Positions 24,166 through 34,600 of a stretch of 64,000 nt of DNA are shown in pieces; position 1 is the first letter of the stretch; every line of letters begins with the position of its first letter. The notes under the pieces were generated by a model that was not told the DNA's origin, searched no databases, and was given only the letters and a program-made list of their open reading frames with translations. A program made the position numbers and the translations under genes. The stretch comes from Dryocosmus kuriphilus. Taxonomy: Eukaryota; Arthropoda; Insecta; Hymenoptera; Cynipidae. The DNA lies in contig CM076192.1 in the NCBI GenBank assembly GCA_038277395.1, forward strand, positions 197,101,647 to 197,165,646, in the 5' to 3' direction.

Positions 24166-25050
24166 CAGTACAGATTGCTGCAGGATGGCTAGGTATCCCC
24201 GAAGGAACAGGACGTCTTACCAATGAGGAGGGATACTTTGATGTCACGGTAGCATTCAGTATGATCTTCGGTTTCGCTGAAGACTATCGAGAAATCGTTG
24301 TGAATGCAAAGCATGAACTTATATTGACAATCTTACGCAGTGAGTTGAACATCATCATTCAACAACGCCAAGATCCTAGAAACGAGAACAATTTAGGCTC
24401 TCGATTAAGAAAATGGCGTGGATGATACCGTATGTGATGGCTTCAGGTCAGCAGAAGATATAGTTGCTGAACTTTATTGAAAAAATCCTCTGACCACCAT
24501 GATTTTTCTCTTACGGGGATTTATGGATTTATGAATACGCTATGCCCCCCCCCCCCCGGGACACATATGGACTGTGAAAGCGTCAACTCAGTTGGAGAAA
24601 ACACGTTACGTTATCCTGGGTTTACAGACAGGCAGAAAGGATAGGCCAGCAAGATATGCTAATAGTTTCGACCATTGCAATACAAGAAATGTCCAGGAGT
24701 TTCCCAATTCACAATTCTATCCGTACGGAAATCTGAATCTGAACATGATTTACAACCTGTTCGCACTACTGTGTGAGATGAATGCAAACTCTCAGGCGGC
24801 CTACTAGAGCAAGGAACCTCAGCCAATGTTAAAAAAAAAAACGATTTCAGAGAACACGGTCCTCTGGCTGTTATCGACTGCTCAAAAGAGAATGAGTTCC
24901 TCAAACAGACTTTAGTGGAAATTCTTCTGGAATTACAATCTGGAGACAATTTTTCCCGCTGAACCTTCAGCTTACTGCCTCATCATACATGATCCTCTTA
25001 TTCAATTTTAATATCAGCCTCCCAGTGACAGCGTAAAAAAGTTGATTTAA
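24147..25050 (+). pseudogene. Unidentified multi-copy-type protein, possible capsid-like, broken
   Basis: Protein-like segments in order are GYFDVTVAFSMIFGFAEDYR followed by a KHELILTILRSELN stretch (24210-24350), then, after a frame break near a run of about 13 C residues at 24546, TQLEKTRYVILGLQTGRKD and NSFDHCNTRN...QFYPYGNLNLNM (24580-24750), then SAYCLIIHDP (about 24965) with stops. The pattern resembles an uncharacterised protein that I recall recurring in many copies in insect genomes. A virus-like (double jelly-roll type) capsid is one idea for its origin, but I cannot show this from the sequence. At least three breaks make it a pseudogene. Confidence 0.5.
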
Positions 25051-25173
25051 GTATTGTGGGTAATTTCAGCAGTGGTCGAGGTAATGTCAGCGTTAGTGGG
25101 GTAATGTCAGCAGTGATGGGGAGCAAATTGTGAAAGAGATGATTTCAGCAACCAGAATTCAGTTCTCATCGAA

Positions 25174-25737
25174 ATGCATTTCATAGTGGACGTGCATGGC
25201 TTCATGAAGTCCATTAACCTGTTTGTCTTCAAGGACTTGTTCCTAGTTTCTCTCCAGGAAGACTCACAACCTGTGGTTTATCCTGTTGCACCTTATTGCT
25301 ACCGGCATGTGTTGCCAGCTCGCTACAAGAGTGAAAATTTGTGGCTGACGCGTAATTTTCATGTTTACGATTGGAGCGCTGGCGAAATACCCTACGAAGA
25401 AGTGAGGCACATAACTGTGGAAGAACAGCGTAGTGCCGATGCTGTCTACGTTAAAGGATTGGAAAAGAAAAGGTGGTTGGAGCAGTTTCTGAAAAATGTT
25501 AATAATCTCGAAGATTTATCTTGTCATACACGCCACAAATTGCACTCTACATTTTGCATGAGGTGCAATCACCATACTCAGTACTGGTATGAAAATTATG
25601 CATTTCGAAATGCTCCTGCTCTCAGGAAGTGGTCCTTGGCTTCTCTGGATCAGCCTACTATTAGGCGTTATACTTCAAGTAAAATCGATGATGATGATGA
25701 TAATGTTGAGGACGGTGTGTGTGATGATGATGGATGA
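25174..25737 (+). CDS. Intact 187-residue protein of unknown function, partner of the broken ORF upstream
   Basis: This is the only undamaged frame in the 23.8-25.8 kb block. It begins MHFIVDVHGFMKS and continues with a FKDLFLVSLQED segment. A 'WLTRNFHVYDW' stretch follows at residues 70-80, and VYVKGLEKKRWLEQFL at about 90-105. A Cys/His cluster (CHTRHKLHSTFCMRCNHH) lies at about 115-135, and the tail is acidic (DDDDDNVED). The D-x-H-G-F start and later KG..K..WL block recall an uncharacterised invertebrate family often found next to the type of protein upstream. A nuclease-like fold is conceivable but unproven. It has no signal peptide or membrane segment. An imperfect tandem GTAATGTCAGC repeat precedes it (25048-25110). 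Confidence 0.5.
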   Translation: MHFIVDVHGFMKSINLFVFKDLFLVSLQEDSQPVVYPVAPYCYRHVLPARYKSENLWLTRNFHVYDWSAGEIPYEEVRHITVEEQRSADAVYVKGLEKKRWLEQFLKNVNNLEDLSCHTRHKLHSTFCMRCNHHTQYWYENYAFRNAPALRKWSLASLDQPTIRRYTSSKIDDDDDNVEDGVCDDDG

Positions 25738-25739
25738 AA

Positions 25740-26746
25740 TATCCTGATGATGCCGTGATGAAAGATGTTGATACCTCGAACATCATATGGCTTGCCGGTT
25801 GTGAATTTATGTATTCTTAAGAACATTTTGTTCCCCTGTCTAAATAGGTGAAGACTCCACGTTGTATTTTCAGATTAAGCTTTTTCGAATTAACAGAAAA
25901 AAATCTATATGTAGAGAAGTTTTAACTTTAATTAAACACTATCAACTTAGTTTTTTTAATTTATGGAAAAGTTGTACATTTTCCGCTTCGTTCCTTCAAA
26001 CAACAACAACAGCAAGGACTACAATGGATTTTCAGCTGAATTTCACAGTCTACTTTGAAACATCGATGAGTGGAAACTTTTACAGGTAAGTATTTCATTA
26101 AACTTACATTCATGTCGAGAAATTGCATCCCGAAACTTGACGGTGCGTGTCTAGAAACGGGGAATCCCCAAAATGGATCACCCACAGTAGTCGTAGGAGA
26201 GAGAGAGACAATTCCAGTACATAAACTTGACTGCATTTCTGCATTTTTATGGGTGAGAGAAGGGTTAAGGGCGTTAATTTCGTGTCTACCTTACCGACTG
26301 ATGACAACTATGTATCCGAGATATCTAAATTGCCGAGTGATGGTTAAAAACTGTAGAATTTTCAACTGATACGCTTCTACCTCACCAGCTGATTGTAACT
26401 ACCTGCCACAGAATCCTACCTTACCAACTGTTGGTTAGAAACTACCCTACTTTTAATGGGGCCAGAATCCTACCATACCGACTTTGGGTAATACCGAATT
26501 TCAATAACTTAGCACAGTCGCGAACCACTGAAGGATTAGTGGAGCCATCTGACAGCGACAGGGCGAAGTTTCTCGTGCGTTCCCCTTAGGCTATTAGCTA
26601 TACTACTATAGTTATCAGTAAAATCCTTAGGAAAACCTTTAGAACATTGGAAGCACTCGGAAATGATTGAAGTCACTCAGAATTACTTCAAGCGTTTTAT
26701 TCTTAAACGCAACAAGGTTTCGTCGTTCAAGCAAAGAGTAAAGTTG

Positions 26747-26750
<4 letters not shown>
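25740..26750. other. Spacer, no gene recognised
   Basis: A plus-strand open stretch at 26070-26369 has no protein-like pattern. At 26270-26480 'ctaccttaccgact' recurs three or four times with spacing of about 60-90 bases (near 26286, 26370-26380, 26427 and 26470), suggesting a small decayed tandem repeat. Confidence 0.4.

Positions 26751-26752
<2 letters not shown>

Positions 26753-26798
<46 letters not shown>
26753..26798. repeat. (TA)n microsatellite
   Basis: About 46 bases of TA dinucleotides, some 85 bases before the mariner. No function is inferred. Confidence 0.95.
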
Positions 26799-26802
<4 letters not shown>

Positions 26803-26882
26803 ATATCAAGTCTTGTATTCATAAACTAGAAATACAGTGAAATCAGTAATCGACACTAGTGTATTTTACAAGAAATCCTGTA

Positions 26883-26910
26883 CGAGGGCCTACCCAAAAG
26901 AAACCGAACT
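26883..26910 (+). repeat. mariner left terminal inverted repeat
   Basis: Begins CGAGGGCCTACCC and ends AAACCGAACT. It is an exact reverse complement of 28180-28207 and is preceded by the target TA at 26881-26882. This is the transposase binding site at the left end. Confidence 0.95.
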
Positions 26911-27077
26911 GATGTTGTGGGGAGCGGAGTTGTTGTAGTACCGGGTTTTTGCCGGTAGGTGCGTGTAGAGGCACTTTTCACCAGTTAGTATGCCAACTGC
27001 TATCACTGTGTAAGGTTGCATTTGGTATGTGTAATTTTTTTTGTGACTGTTGCTTTGCGCGCTCGTCGTTTTTTGTG

Positions 27078-28135
27078 ATGGTTGATTTTCGTGATCAGCG
27101 TGCCAACGTGAGGTTTTGCTTCCTGCTCGGGAAAACGGGCACAGAAACTCTTCAAATGTTAGAAACGGCCTACAAGGATGATGCTATGGGAAAAACTCAA
27201 GTGTTCGAGTGGTTTTCTCGTTTTAAAAGTGGGGAAATGTCAATTGACGACCAACCTCGCTCTGGAAGTCCTTCGACGGCCCGAACCGACGAAAATGTTG
27301 AAAAAATTCGTGAAATCATCCTGGAAGATCGACGAAGGACCATCGAAGAAGTTGTGGAGAAATCTGGCGTGAGTTGGAGTTCAGTACAGAGAATTCTAAG
27401 TGAAGATTTGGGGATGAGAAGGGTGGCTGCAAAATTTGTTCCTCGACTGCTGACTGCAGAGAAAAAACAAGGCCGCGTGCAAACATGCTCTGCTTTGAAG
27501 GAGGAATTCCAAAATGATCCAAACTTTTTTTCCAAGGGCATAACAGGTGACGAATCGTGGTGTTATGGATACGATCCTGAAACTAAGCAACAGTCAAGTC
27601 AATGGAAGACTCAAAATTTGCCTCGCCCTAAAAAAGCTCGTCAGGTGAGGTCAAACATTAACACGATGCTCATTTGTTTTTTCGATGTGAGAGGAGTCGT
27701 CCATTCAGAATTTGTTCCACCGGGTCAGACAGTTAATCAGGCATTTTACCTGGAAGTATTGAAAAGATTGCGCAACAGTTTACGACGGAAAAGGCCTGAT
27801 TTGTGGCAGTCGGGGGACTGGTTTTTCCACCACGACAACGCCCCTGCTCACACAGCTCTTTCTGTGCGCCGATTTTTGACCAAAAATAGCATGGCCACTG
27901 TTCCTCACCCACCCTCTTCACCCGACTTAGCCCCCTGTGACTTTTTTTATTATTCCCCCGAATGAAAATGGACATGAAAGGAAAGCGTTTTGCGGACGTA
28001 GCTGAAGTGAAGGAAAAAACGACGGAGGCGCTGTCAAGCATCACAAAAGAGGAATTTAAAAAATGTTTCGAACAATGGAATAAAAGATTGGATAAGTGTA
28101 TTGTCTCCAATGGAGAGTACTTTGAAGGAGATTAA
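27078..28135 (+). pseudogene. mariner transposase, one frameshift
   Basis: The transposase cuts and pastes the element. I take the start at ATG 27078 (MVDFRDQRAN), because mariner proteins begin about there; the longer upstream reading from 26949 looks like leader. An N-terminal helix-turn-helix pair lies at residues 1-110 (CFLLGKTGTETLQML, then SIDDQPRSGSPSTA). The catalytic triad is the Asp of TGDESW (about 27551), the Asp of HHDNAPAHT (about 27836) and the last Asp of SSPDLAPCD, with 34 residues between the second and third: DD34D. Directly after CD, a T-run near 27942-27950 shifts the frame into YYSPE*. The remaining C-terminus (MKMDMKGKRFADVAEV... to EYFEGD, stop 28133-28135) is open in the next frame. 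Probably inactive, though the defect is single. Confidence 0.94.
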
Positions 28136-28179
28136 ATGTTTTTTGTAGAAAAATCAAAATAATAACTTTGTACAAAAGT

Positions 28180-28207
28180 AGTTCGGTTTCTTTTGGGTAG
28201 GCCCTCG
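28180..28207 (-). repeat. mariner right terminal inverted repeat
   Basis: Begins AGTTCGGTTTC and ends GGCCCTCG. It is an exact reverse complement of 26883-26910 and is followed by the target TA at 28208-28209. Confidence 0.95.
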
Positions 28208-28318
28208 TACATACTATTCCAGAAAAACAAACTTTGTAAATATTTTAGACCCTGAACTGTGAAGAAATTAAATATTTTCTTATCCTTAGTTTAATAATTA
28301 TTTTATATAATTCTAATA

Positions 28319-28761
28319 TTAAATTGAACTGTATAGATGCTGTAGAGAATCGTGGTTTCCAGGCTCAATTGAAAACAAGTCGCTAATTACGTAGCGGGGG
28401 TCTGCTGGAGTTTCCGCCACCTCGTTTGTGGTCATAGGCTCAAACTTGCCGTCGTTCATGTGTACTTTCATCCTCTTTTTGTGGTGATCATATAATCCTT
28501 TAAGAAACTTCATATCCTCCACTATTGCGAAAACCTCACCATCGGTTGTTGATAATACAATATGTTCTTGTACAGGCATACGTGAAAATGAGTTTTTTCC
28601 TACTTTCATTTTAATTTTGTTATTATCAGGGAGAATGTATCTTCTAAGTTCGAATATCCTGTCCGGATTGACCACGGGAATAAGCCGTTTGTATCCAAGA
28701 TCTTTATTTTGGGAAGCTGCAAGACACGCGGCAAAAGCAACCGGTTCCCTGGCTGGGAAAT
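28319..28761 (-). CDS. Unknown protein, last exon, tandem copy A
   Basis: The exon begins at 28761 after a good acceptor (TTTCTTCCTACAG, intron base G at 28762), phase 1, and runs open to a TAA at 28321-28319 (ends LQHLYSSI). It encodes about 146 residues, basic and Met/Lys-rich, with GYKRLIP, NPDRIFELRRYILPDN, RMPVQEHIVLSTTDGEVFA, KFLKGLYDHHKKRMKVHM and TPADPRYVISDLFSIEPGN. No domain I can name; no Cys, signal peptide or membrane segment. Copy B at 31134-31672 is about 90% identical in DNA over the shared 370 bases without indels, whereas the flanks show many indels. This suggests selection on the protein. The upstream exons are not resolved. The mariner sits about 110 bases beyond the stop. 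Confidence 0.6.
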
Positions 28762-28855
28762 CTGTAGGAAGAAATAGAGGAATCATTTTGCGTGTTACAT
28801 ACTTTTATGCATATCATGAACGCGTGAGTGTTTTTAAGTCTTCCAAAACTATCCC

Positions 28856-28978
28856 TCAATATTGCGGGCTAAAATGCTCATATTCCTCCTCCTCCAACAA
28901 CTCCTCGTCCACATCTTCCTCCTCCTGAGTAGAGGCAAGTGTAGAAGTGAATCCCTGGTTCGTGATATATCGTTTGGC
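28856..28978 (-). other. Possible acidic coding segment upstream of copy A
   Basis: An open stretch of 40 codons in minus orientation, reading TNQGFTSTLASTQEEEDVDE followed by more Glu and ending SPQY before a TGA. In copy B the matching place (31800-31895) reads SNQRLFSTHASTQEEEVEEG and then stops. It may be part of an upstream exon of the same gene, or a fossil exon. There is no clear splice site at either end. Confidence 0.3.
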
Positions 28979-29259
28979 CTACGACATTTGTATATGCAAT
29001 TGTATAGCAAGGATCAGCATTTAAATAACTCATTAATTATTTGCCTTATTCACTAAATACGTGCTTTGAATTTTAGTACAAGAGCGACAAAGTGCAGCCG
29101 CATCTTATTCTAATAAATCTTGCTCGCCGTTACCATCATCTAACAATTACTCTTATTTTAAAATTAGTCTATCCTTACGCTTCTGTAGAGCCTCCGTTTC
29201 CCTTTCTCATCATTTTCTTCCCAATCATACTAATGTTTGATCATGAGCAATTTTATTAA

Positions 29260-29443
29260 AAATATAATGCTTCATTTTTAAACTATATCATGCCAAAATC
29301 TTTTCTCGCATTTTGGACTAACTTCATTAGAGTGCAATGAGAAGGAGAATCGATTTTTTTCGAATCAGACCTTTTATACGCTTGCTACATCTGAGCTGGA
29401 GGATGAAGAGGAGGAGCTGGAAGAAGATGGGGATTTAATTTAG
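29260..29443 (+). other. Possible acidic coding segment, plus strand, unit A
   Basis: An open plus-strand stretch reads LFSHFGLTSLECNEKENRFF, then SNQTFYTLATSELEDEEEE and LEEDGDLI before a TAG at 29441-29443. The unit B equivalent (32590-32768) has the same pattern with one TGA and ends EEDGNSVE. Its SNQ..(F/Y)(S/T)T.A(S/T) start resembles the minus-strand acidic segment of the same unit, so one segment was probably copied in inverted orientation. Coding status is unknown. Confidence 0.3.
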
Positions 29444-30304
29444 TAAATTATCCAAAATCTGTATGTAGGTGGATATCTCAGAAATACGTAGAAAAGATTT
29501 TGAATTATTTTTGCATATGTGAGCTGAACAATTAATTCCAATCCGCGCAGGCTATCTACTTGCGAACACGTGAAGCTGCGTTCGTTATTGCTACAGAATT
29601 AATGTCCAGTAGAATACTCAGGTCTAATCATCCAGATCCCACAGCACGTAATTTGGTAAAGAAAAGGCGCTGTTAATTTTAAAAGATTATTGTAACTTTA
29701 ATGGGTTACAGATTATTGGGTGTAACGCTAATATAAAGCAACGTATCCACGAATAGTTACATTAAAGACCACGGTGGATCTAGAATGACCTCAACCTAGA
29801 ACTAAGACCATAAAGAATATCTCACTATAATTTTGAGTCAAGAAAGAAAAAAAATTTGGAGCCCCTTTTGAGAAAAACTATATTTTATATTTTAACGAAT
29901 AGTAAATAATTTCTAAAAAAATATGTTGAAAGTGGAATTTGATTTCTATACACCATAACTTAATATCTAAAAAGGCAACCTAAGATGATGATATTTTGGA
30001 ACAAACGAAAATCATAAGTATTTCTGTAAAATAATAAAAAACATAAAAAAAAATTATTTTCTTGAACATTTCTTTTCCACTCCAGCACATGTCCCAGGTG
30101 CTGGAGCCATGGCAGCAAGTTAGGGCTCTAAATGTATCATTTTTTAAAAAATAGAATATTTTGCTCCAAAAACATAAAAAACTTACATAAAAAACTACAT
30201 AAAAAAATTTCATGCTTTTTGAGCTTATTTCAGTATATACATATAGTCGACGAAAGATCGTCAAATACGAATTGTAGATTTTCGAAAAATACACACTCCT
30301 TGCT

Positions 30305-31010
30305 TGGAACAATTTTGCTCTACACAGCGTGCCTCCCTTCGCAAAACATTGTAAAGGCATAGGGGCCTGGTTGAATGTATTTCTATGCCCAGTCACATTG
30401 GTGTATTTCTGCCCCGCCCAAAAGCATTGAGAAATGGTAATTGTGTGAATGAATGCATTTTTGTTACTAATTGCAGGGGTAAATTGGTGCCCCCCGAAAA
30501 ACACTTGAAAGGGATAGTTTTATTCCTGAAGATATTTGCGTGATCCTAAGAGGGTGCCACCGCAAAACATTATAAAGTGGCTGGGTTGTGACTGGAAGCA
30601 CTTCTGATGCCAGTCATGGAATGCCCACCGCAAAGCATTGTAAATTGTTAGGGTTGTGACTAAAAGTAATTTTGTTTCTAGTCCCAGAGATGCCCCCCTC
30701 CTCCCGAAAACCACTTGAAAGGGGTAGGAGCGGGACTGAAAGTATTTCTGTGCCAGTCAAAGAGGTGCCTTCTATAACAAAAAATTGGAAAGGGGTACAT
30801 GTATGACTGAAAGTATTTTTGTGACCAGTTACAGGGTTACGTTCCGGCCACCGCAAGATATTGGAAAGTGTTATGCGTATGCCCAAAATCGTTTTTGTGA
30901 GCACTCGCAGGGTGGTTCAACGATAAACGCTGGAAATGTGTTTGGGTGTGAATAAAAAATGTTTCTATGACCAGTCGCAGGGGTGCATTTTCACCTCACA
31001 TTCACTAACA
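30305..31010. repeat. Minisatellite of about 75 bp, array 1
   Basis: Nine to ten diverged units of roughly 70-80 bases. Each contains AAAACATTGGAAAGGGGTAG, then GTGTGACTGAAAGTATTT, then TTGTGACCAGTCACAGGGGT and a C-rich spacer. It lies between the upstream region of copy A and the 3' end of copy B. Short open frames occur on both strands (for example a PFQCF phrase on minus and RGVTES on plus), but they are by-products of the repeat. Confidence 0.85.
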
Positions 31011-31133
31011 TGTATTCAACATCCATTCATTCGGAATTTTTCGGTCGTAGAGCTAAAATGTTCTGAACGTAATATATGTATTTTTCGAAGTACTACGATT
31101 GTTTTCTGAGGATTTTTTGTCAATTTTATGTAT

Positions 31134-31672
31134 TTACTTAAATAGACGCAAAAAACGTACATGAAAGTTGATAGTTTTTTGAATTTTTGACTGACTTGAA
31201 CGGTATAGATGTTGTAGAGAATCGTAGTTTCCAGGCTCAATTGAAAACAATTCGCTAATTACGTAGCGGGGGTCTGCTGGAGTTTCCGCCACCTCTTTTG
31301 GGTTCATAGGCTCAAACTTGCCGCCGTTCATGTGTACTTTCATCCTCTTCTTGTGGTTATCATATAATCCTTTAAGAAACTTCATATCCTCCACTACTGC
31401 GAAAACCTCACCATCGGTTGTTGATAATACTATATATTCTTGTACAGGCATACGTGGATATGTGTTGTTTTCTAGTCTCATCTTAATTCTTGTATTATCA
31501 GGAAGAATGTATCTTCGAAGTTCGAACATCCGGTCCGGATTGCCCTTGGGAATAAGCCGTTTGTATCCAACTTCTTCCAATTTGGAAGCTGAATGTTTCC
31601 TGGGAGAGGAAGTCCTGTATCTTTCACAAGGAATAGCCCCGGCAGAAGAACCCGATTCGCTGACTGTGGAAT
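31134..31672 (-). CDS. Unknown protein, last exon, tandem copy B
   Basis: The exon begins at 31672 after acceptor TTTCTTCTTGCAG in the same phase as copy A, and stays open to TAA at 31136-31134. It is longer than copy A at both ends: about 20 extra residues after the splice site (DSTVSESGSSAGAIPCERYR region) and a longer tail after LQHLYRSS (about 24 residues). The core is the same: GYKRLIP, NPDRMFELRRYILPDN, RMPVQEYIVLSTTDGEVFAV, FLKGLYDNHKKRMKVHM and TPADPRYVISELFSIEPGN. Most differences from copy A keep amino-acid character. Function is unknown. The open frame continuing upstream of 31672 to 31769 is probably intron. Confidence 0.62.
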
Positions 31673-31699
31673 CTGCAAGAAGAAATAGAGGAATCGCTT

Positions 31700-33440
31700 T
31701 TGAGGTACATACTTTTATGTATATCATGAACATGTGAGCCTTTTTAACATTTCCAACGCCATGCCCCAATATTATGTATTTGAACTCTCACCTTCCTTCT
31801 ACTACAACATCTCCCCCTCCTCAACTTCCTCCTCCTGAGTAGAGGCATGTGTAGAAAACAATCTCTGATTCGAGACATTTCGATTGGCGTATGCTATTTG
31901 TATATGTAAGTGAGTAGTATGGATCAGGTTTTAAATAGCTCATAAATTATTTACCCTATTCACTAAATGCGCCTTTGGAGTTTTAGCACAAGAACGTAGA
32001 AGTGCAGCCGCATCTTATTCTAACAAATCTTACTGGCTGTTACTCTTATCTTACAACTACTCATAGCTTAAAATTCATCTATCCTTACGCTTCTGTAGGG
32101 CCTCTTTTTCCTTTTCTCATCATCTGCTTCCAAATCATGTTAATATCCCGCTCCCCAGAAACTCTGAGTCTTCTATTTTTACTCCTCTATACTTCTGCAG
32201 CTACTGCATCTGCCACATTTCATCTACAATTTTAAAATGTTTAACTCCGGATCAAAAGTCGTAATCAGCGACATCGAAAATCTCATTGATCGAGAATTCA
32301 GAGGAAATCGACCTGCTGAAGCTTTTGGTGACTAGATACTCAGAAAATAGAATTTGTCGATATAATAGGTCATAAAGGTGTAATATTTCACAAATTTTGC
32401 CATAATTCTTCGAGACTCGAATTCAGCGCGAAAAATAACGGAGGAAACAATTTCAAATCTAACCGGGGGATTTCTTGTAGCCTGCGTAATTCTTTGATGT
32501 GCAATTGACATTTTAAAATTGATGAACTGATTAAATACGATATATAAATTGTTTTGGGTTTGATCATGATAAATTTTATTAAAAATAAAATATTTTTTTT
32601 AGAACCATATTATGCAAAAAGCTGTTTTCGCATTTTGGACTAACTTGTTTCGAGTGACATGAGAAAGAGAATCGATTTCTTTCGAACCACACCTCTTCGA
32701 CGGTTGCTTCAACTGTGGTTGAGGACGAAGAGGAGGAGGCGGAGGAAGATGGGAATTCAGTTGAATAAAGTATCCAAAATCTGTATATAGTTGGATGTCT
32801 CACAAATACTTAGGAAGGACTCTGAGTTATTTTTGCACTCCTGAGCTGAACAGTGAACTCGAAACCGCCCAGCCCATCTACTTATGAACATGTTCGGGTG
32901 CGGCCGTTATGGGTTCACCATTAATATTTAGTTGAATATTTAGATCTACTCGTCCAGATCCCGGCACACCTAATTTGGTCAGGAAAAGGCGCTGTTTATT
33001 TTAAGAGATTACTGTGCCGTTAGTGGGTTACAATTTTTTGGGTGTAACGCTAATTTAAAGAAGCTTATGTACAAATAGTTACATTAAAGAGCACGGTGGA
33101 TCTAGAGTGACCTCAGCCTAGAACCAGAACCATAAAAAACATCTCACGCTAATTTCGAGTCCAAAAAGAAAGAAAGTTTTGAAGCCATTTTTGAGAAAAA
33201 ACTATATTTTCTATTTTAACGAATAGTAAATAATTGCTAAGAAAATTGGTTGAATGTTGAATTGTATTGTCTTAAACCATTCAGCTTAAGACCTAAAACG
33301 GCAATATAAGATGATAATATTTTAGAAGAAACGAAACTCTTAAATATTTCTTTAAAATAATGAAAAAAATTATATTGTTGAACATTTCCTTTTCCAGTCT
33401 ATCCCACGTCCCAGGCACCGGGTTCATGGCCTAAAGTTAG
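31700..33440. repeat. Upstream part of tandem unit B, matching 28790-30120
   Basis: The sequence follows 28790-30120 in order: ATGAACATGTGAG, CCTCCTGAGTAGAGGCA, AGTGCAGCCGCATCTTATTC, CTATCCTTACGCTTCTGTAG, the acidic plus segment at 32600-32768, 'ggtgtaacgctaat' and 'agcacggtggatctagagtgacctcagcctagaac'-like stretches. Unit B has an extra 300-base stretch around 32160-32560. It holds no other recognised gene and probably contains introns and the promoter of the copy B gene. Confidence 0.7.
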
Positions 33441-33744
33441 AGCTTTAAATGAGTTATTTCACAAATAACAGAATATTTTGTTTCAAGAAAATTGTTCCCA
33501 TAAATTCAGCTTGTGAGGGCCATAACACCGAAACTTTGGATAAATTTTCCAAAACGCGATACCTTGAATTGCTGTGAAACGTGATGTACAAAGCTTCAAC
33601 ATTCAAAAAATTCAATTGAAAAAGCTGAAAAAATTCCATGCTTTTTGAACTTCTTTCAGTAAATGCATAAAATTGACAAGGGATCCTTAAATGAAAATTG
33701 TAGGTTTTCAGAAAATACACATTTTTTGTTTCGAAAAGCTTTGC

Positions 33745-34600
33745 TCTACACAGCGTGCCACCCCCCGCAAAATATTGGAATGGCGCAGGGGCCTGCCTGA
33801 ACGAATTTCAATGCCCAGTAACAGGGGTGCCTTCCCGATCCCCGAAAAACATTGTAAAGGGGTAAGAGTGTGACGGTATGTATTTTTGTGTCTAGTCACG
33901 TAGGTGCCTCCCTCCGAAAAACATTGGAAAGTGTTAGGGGTTTTGTTGAAAGTATTCTGCTTCCAGTCACGTTAGTGTCCTTCCGTGCCACCAAAAAACA
34001 TTGGGAAAGTATAGAGGTGTGACCGAATGCGTTTTTCCTACCCATCACAGGGGTACCTTCCCGCCCTCGAGAAGCACTGGAATGGGGTAGTTGTAAAAAT
34101 GAAGATATTTTTGTAACCACTAAGTGCATGCCCCCTCAAAACATTGGAAAGTGGTAGGTGTGGGACTAAAAGTATTTCTGAGGCAATTCATGGGGAGCCC
34201 ACAACAAAGCATTGTAAATTGTTAGGGTTGCGACTGAAAGTATTTTTGTGTCCAGTCACAGAGGTGCGCCCTCCTATCGAAAAACACTTGAAGTGGTAGT
34301 AGTCTGATTGAAAGCATTTCTGTGCCAGTCAAAGTGGTGCCCTTTTAACCCACGCGAAACATTGGTAGGGTGTATTATTGTGAATGAAATCATTTTTGTG
34401 AACAGTCACTTGGGTGCCTTCCCGCTTCCAGCAGAACATTGGAAAGGTGCTGGAATATGAATGAAGGTATTTTTGTGCCCAATCGCTGGGAGCCCCCCCC
34501 CCCCCCCGCCCTCTCCAGAAGAACCCTGGAAAGGTGTAGGGGTGTGACTGAAAGTATGTATGTGACCAATCGCAGGGGTTCATTTCCACCTGACATTCAA
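33745..34600. repeat. Minisatellite of about 75 bp, array 2
   Basis: About eleven units of the same consensus as array 1, ending with the same boundary phrase (GCAGGGGTTCATTTCCACCT; array 1 ends with a near-identical one). A run of about 14 C residues interrupts it at 34493-34507. Shared boundaries show that the array is part of the larger tandem unit, not an independent expansion. Confidence 0.85.

Larger units (their letters stand above)
26883..28207 (+). mobile_element. mariner DNA transposon, 1.3 kb, perfect inverted ends
   Basis: The terminal inverted repeats at 26883-26910 (starting CGAGGGCCTACCC) and 28180-28207 are identical over 28 bases. Each is flanked by TA (26881-26882 and 28208-28209), the normal mariner target duplication. 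The transposase lies inside in the plus direction. The length of 1325 bases and DD34D spacing suit the mariner family. Perfect repeats and a single obvious lesion suggest a fairly recent insertion. Confidence 0.96.

Noticed and set aside
27197..27541. Minus-strand frames inside the mariner
   Set aside because: They are shadows of the transposase, which has full family motifs on the plus strand.
30305..31010. A decayed zinc-finger array (PFQCF and H..H phrases)
   Set aside because: The repeat period is about 75 bases, not 84. The C-x2-C pair is missing, and open frames occur on both strands. It behaves as a minisatellite.
31318..31737. A 139-codon plus-strand gene
   Set aside because: It is the antisense of the copy B exon (31672-31134), which has splice support, copy A support and better protein composition.
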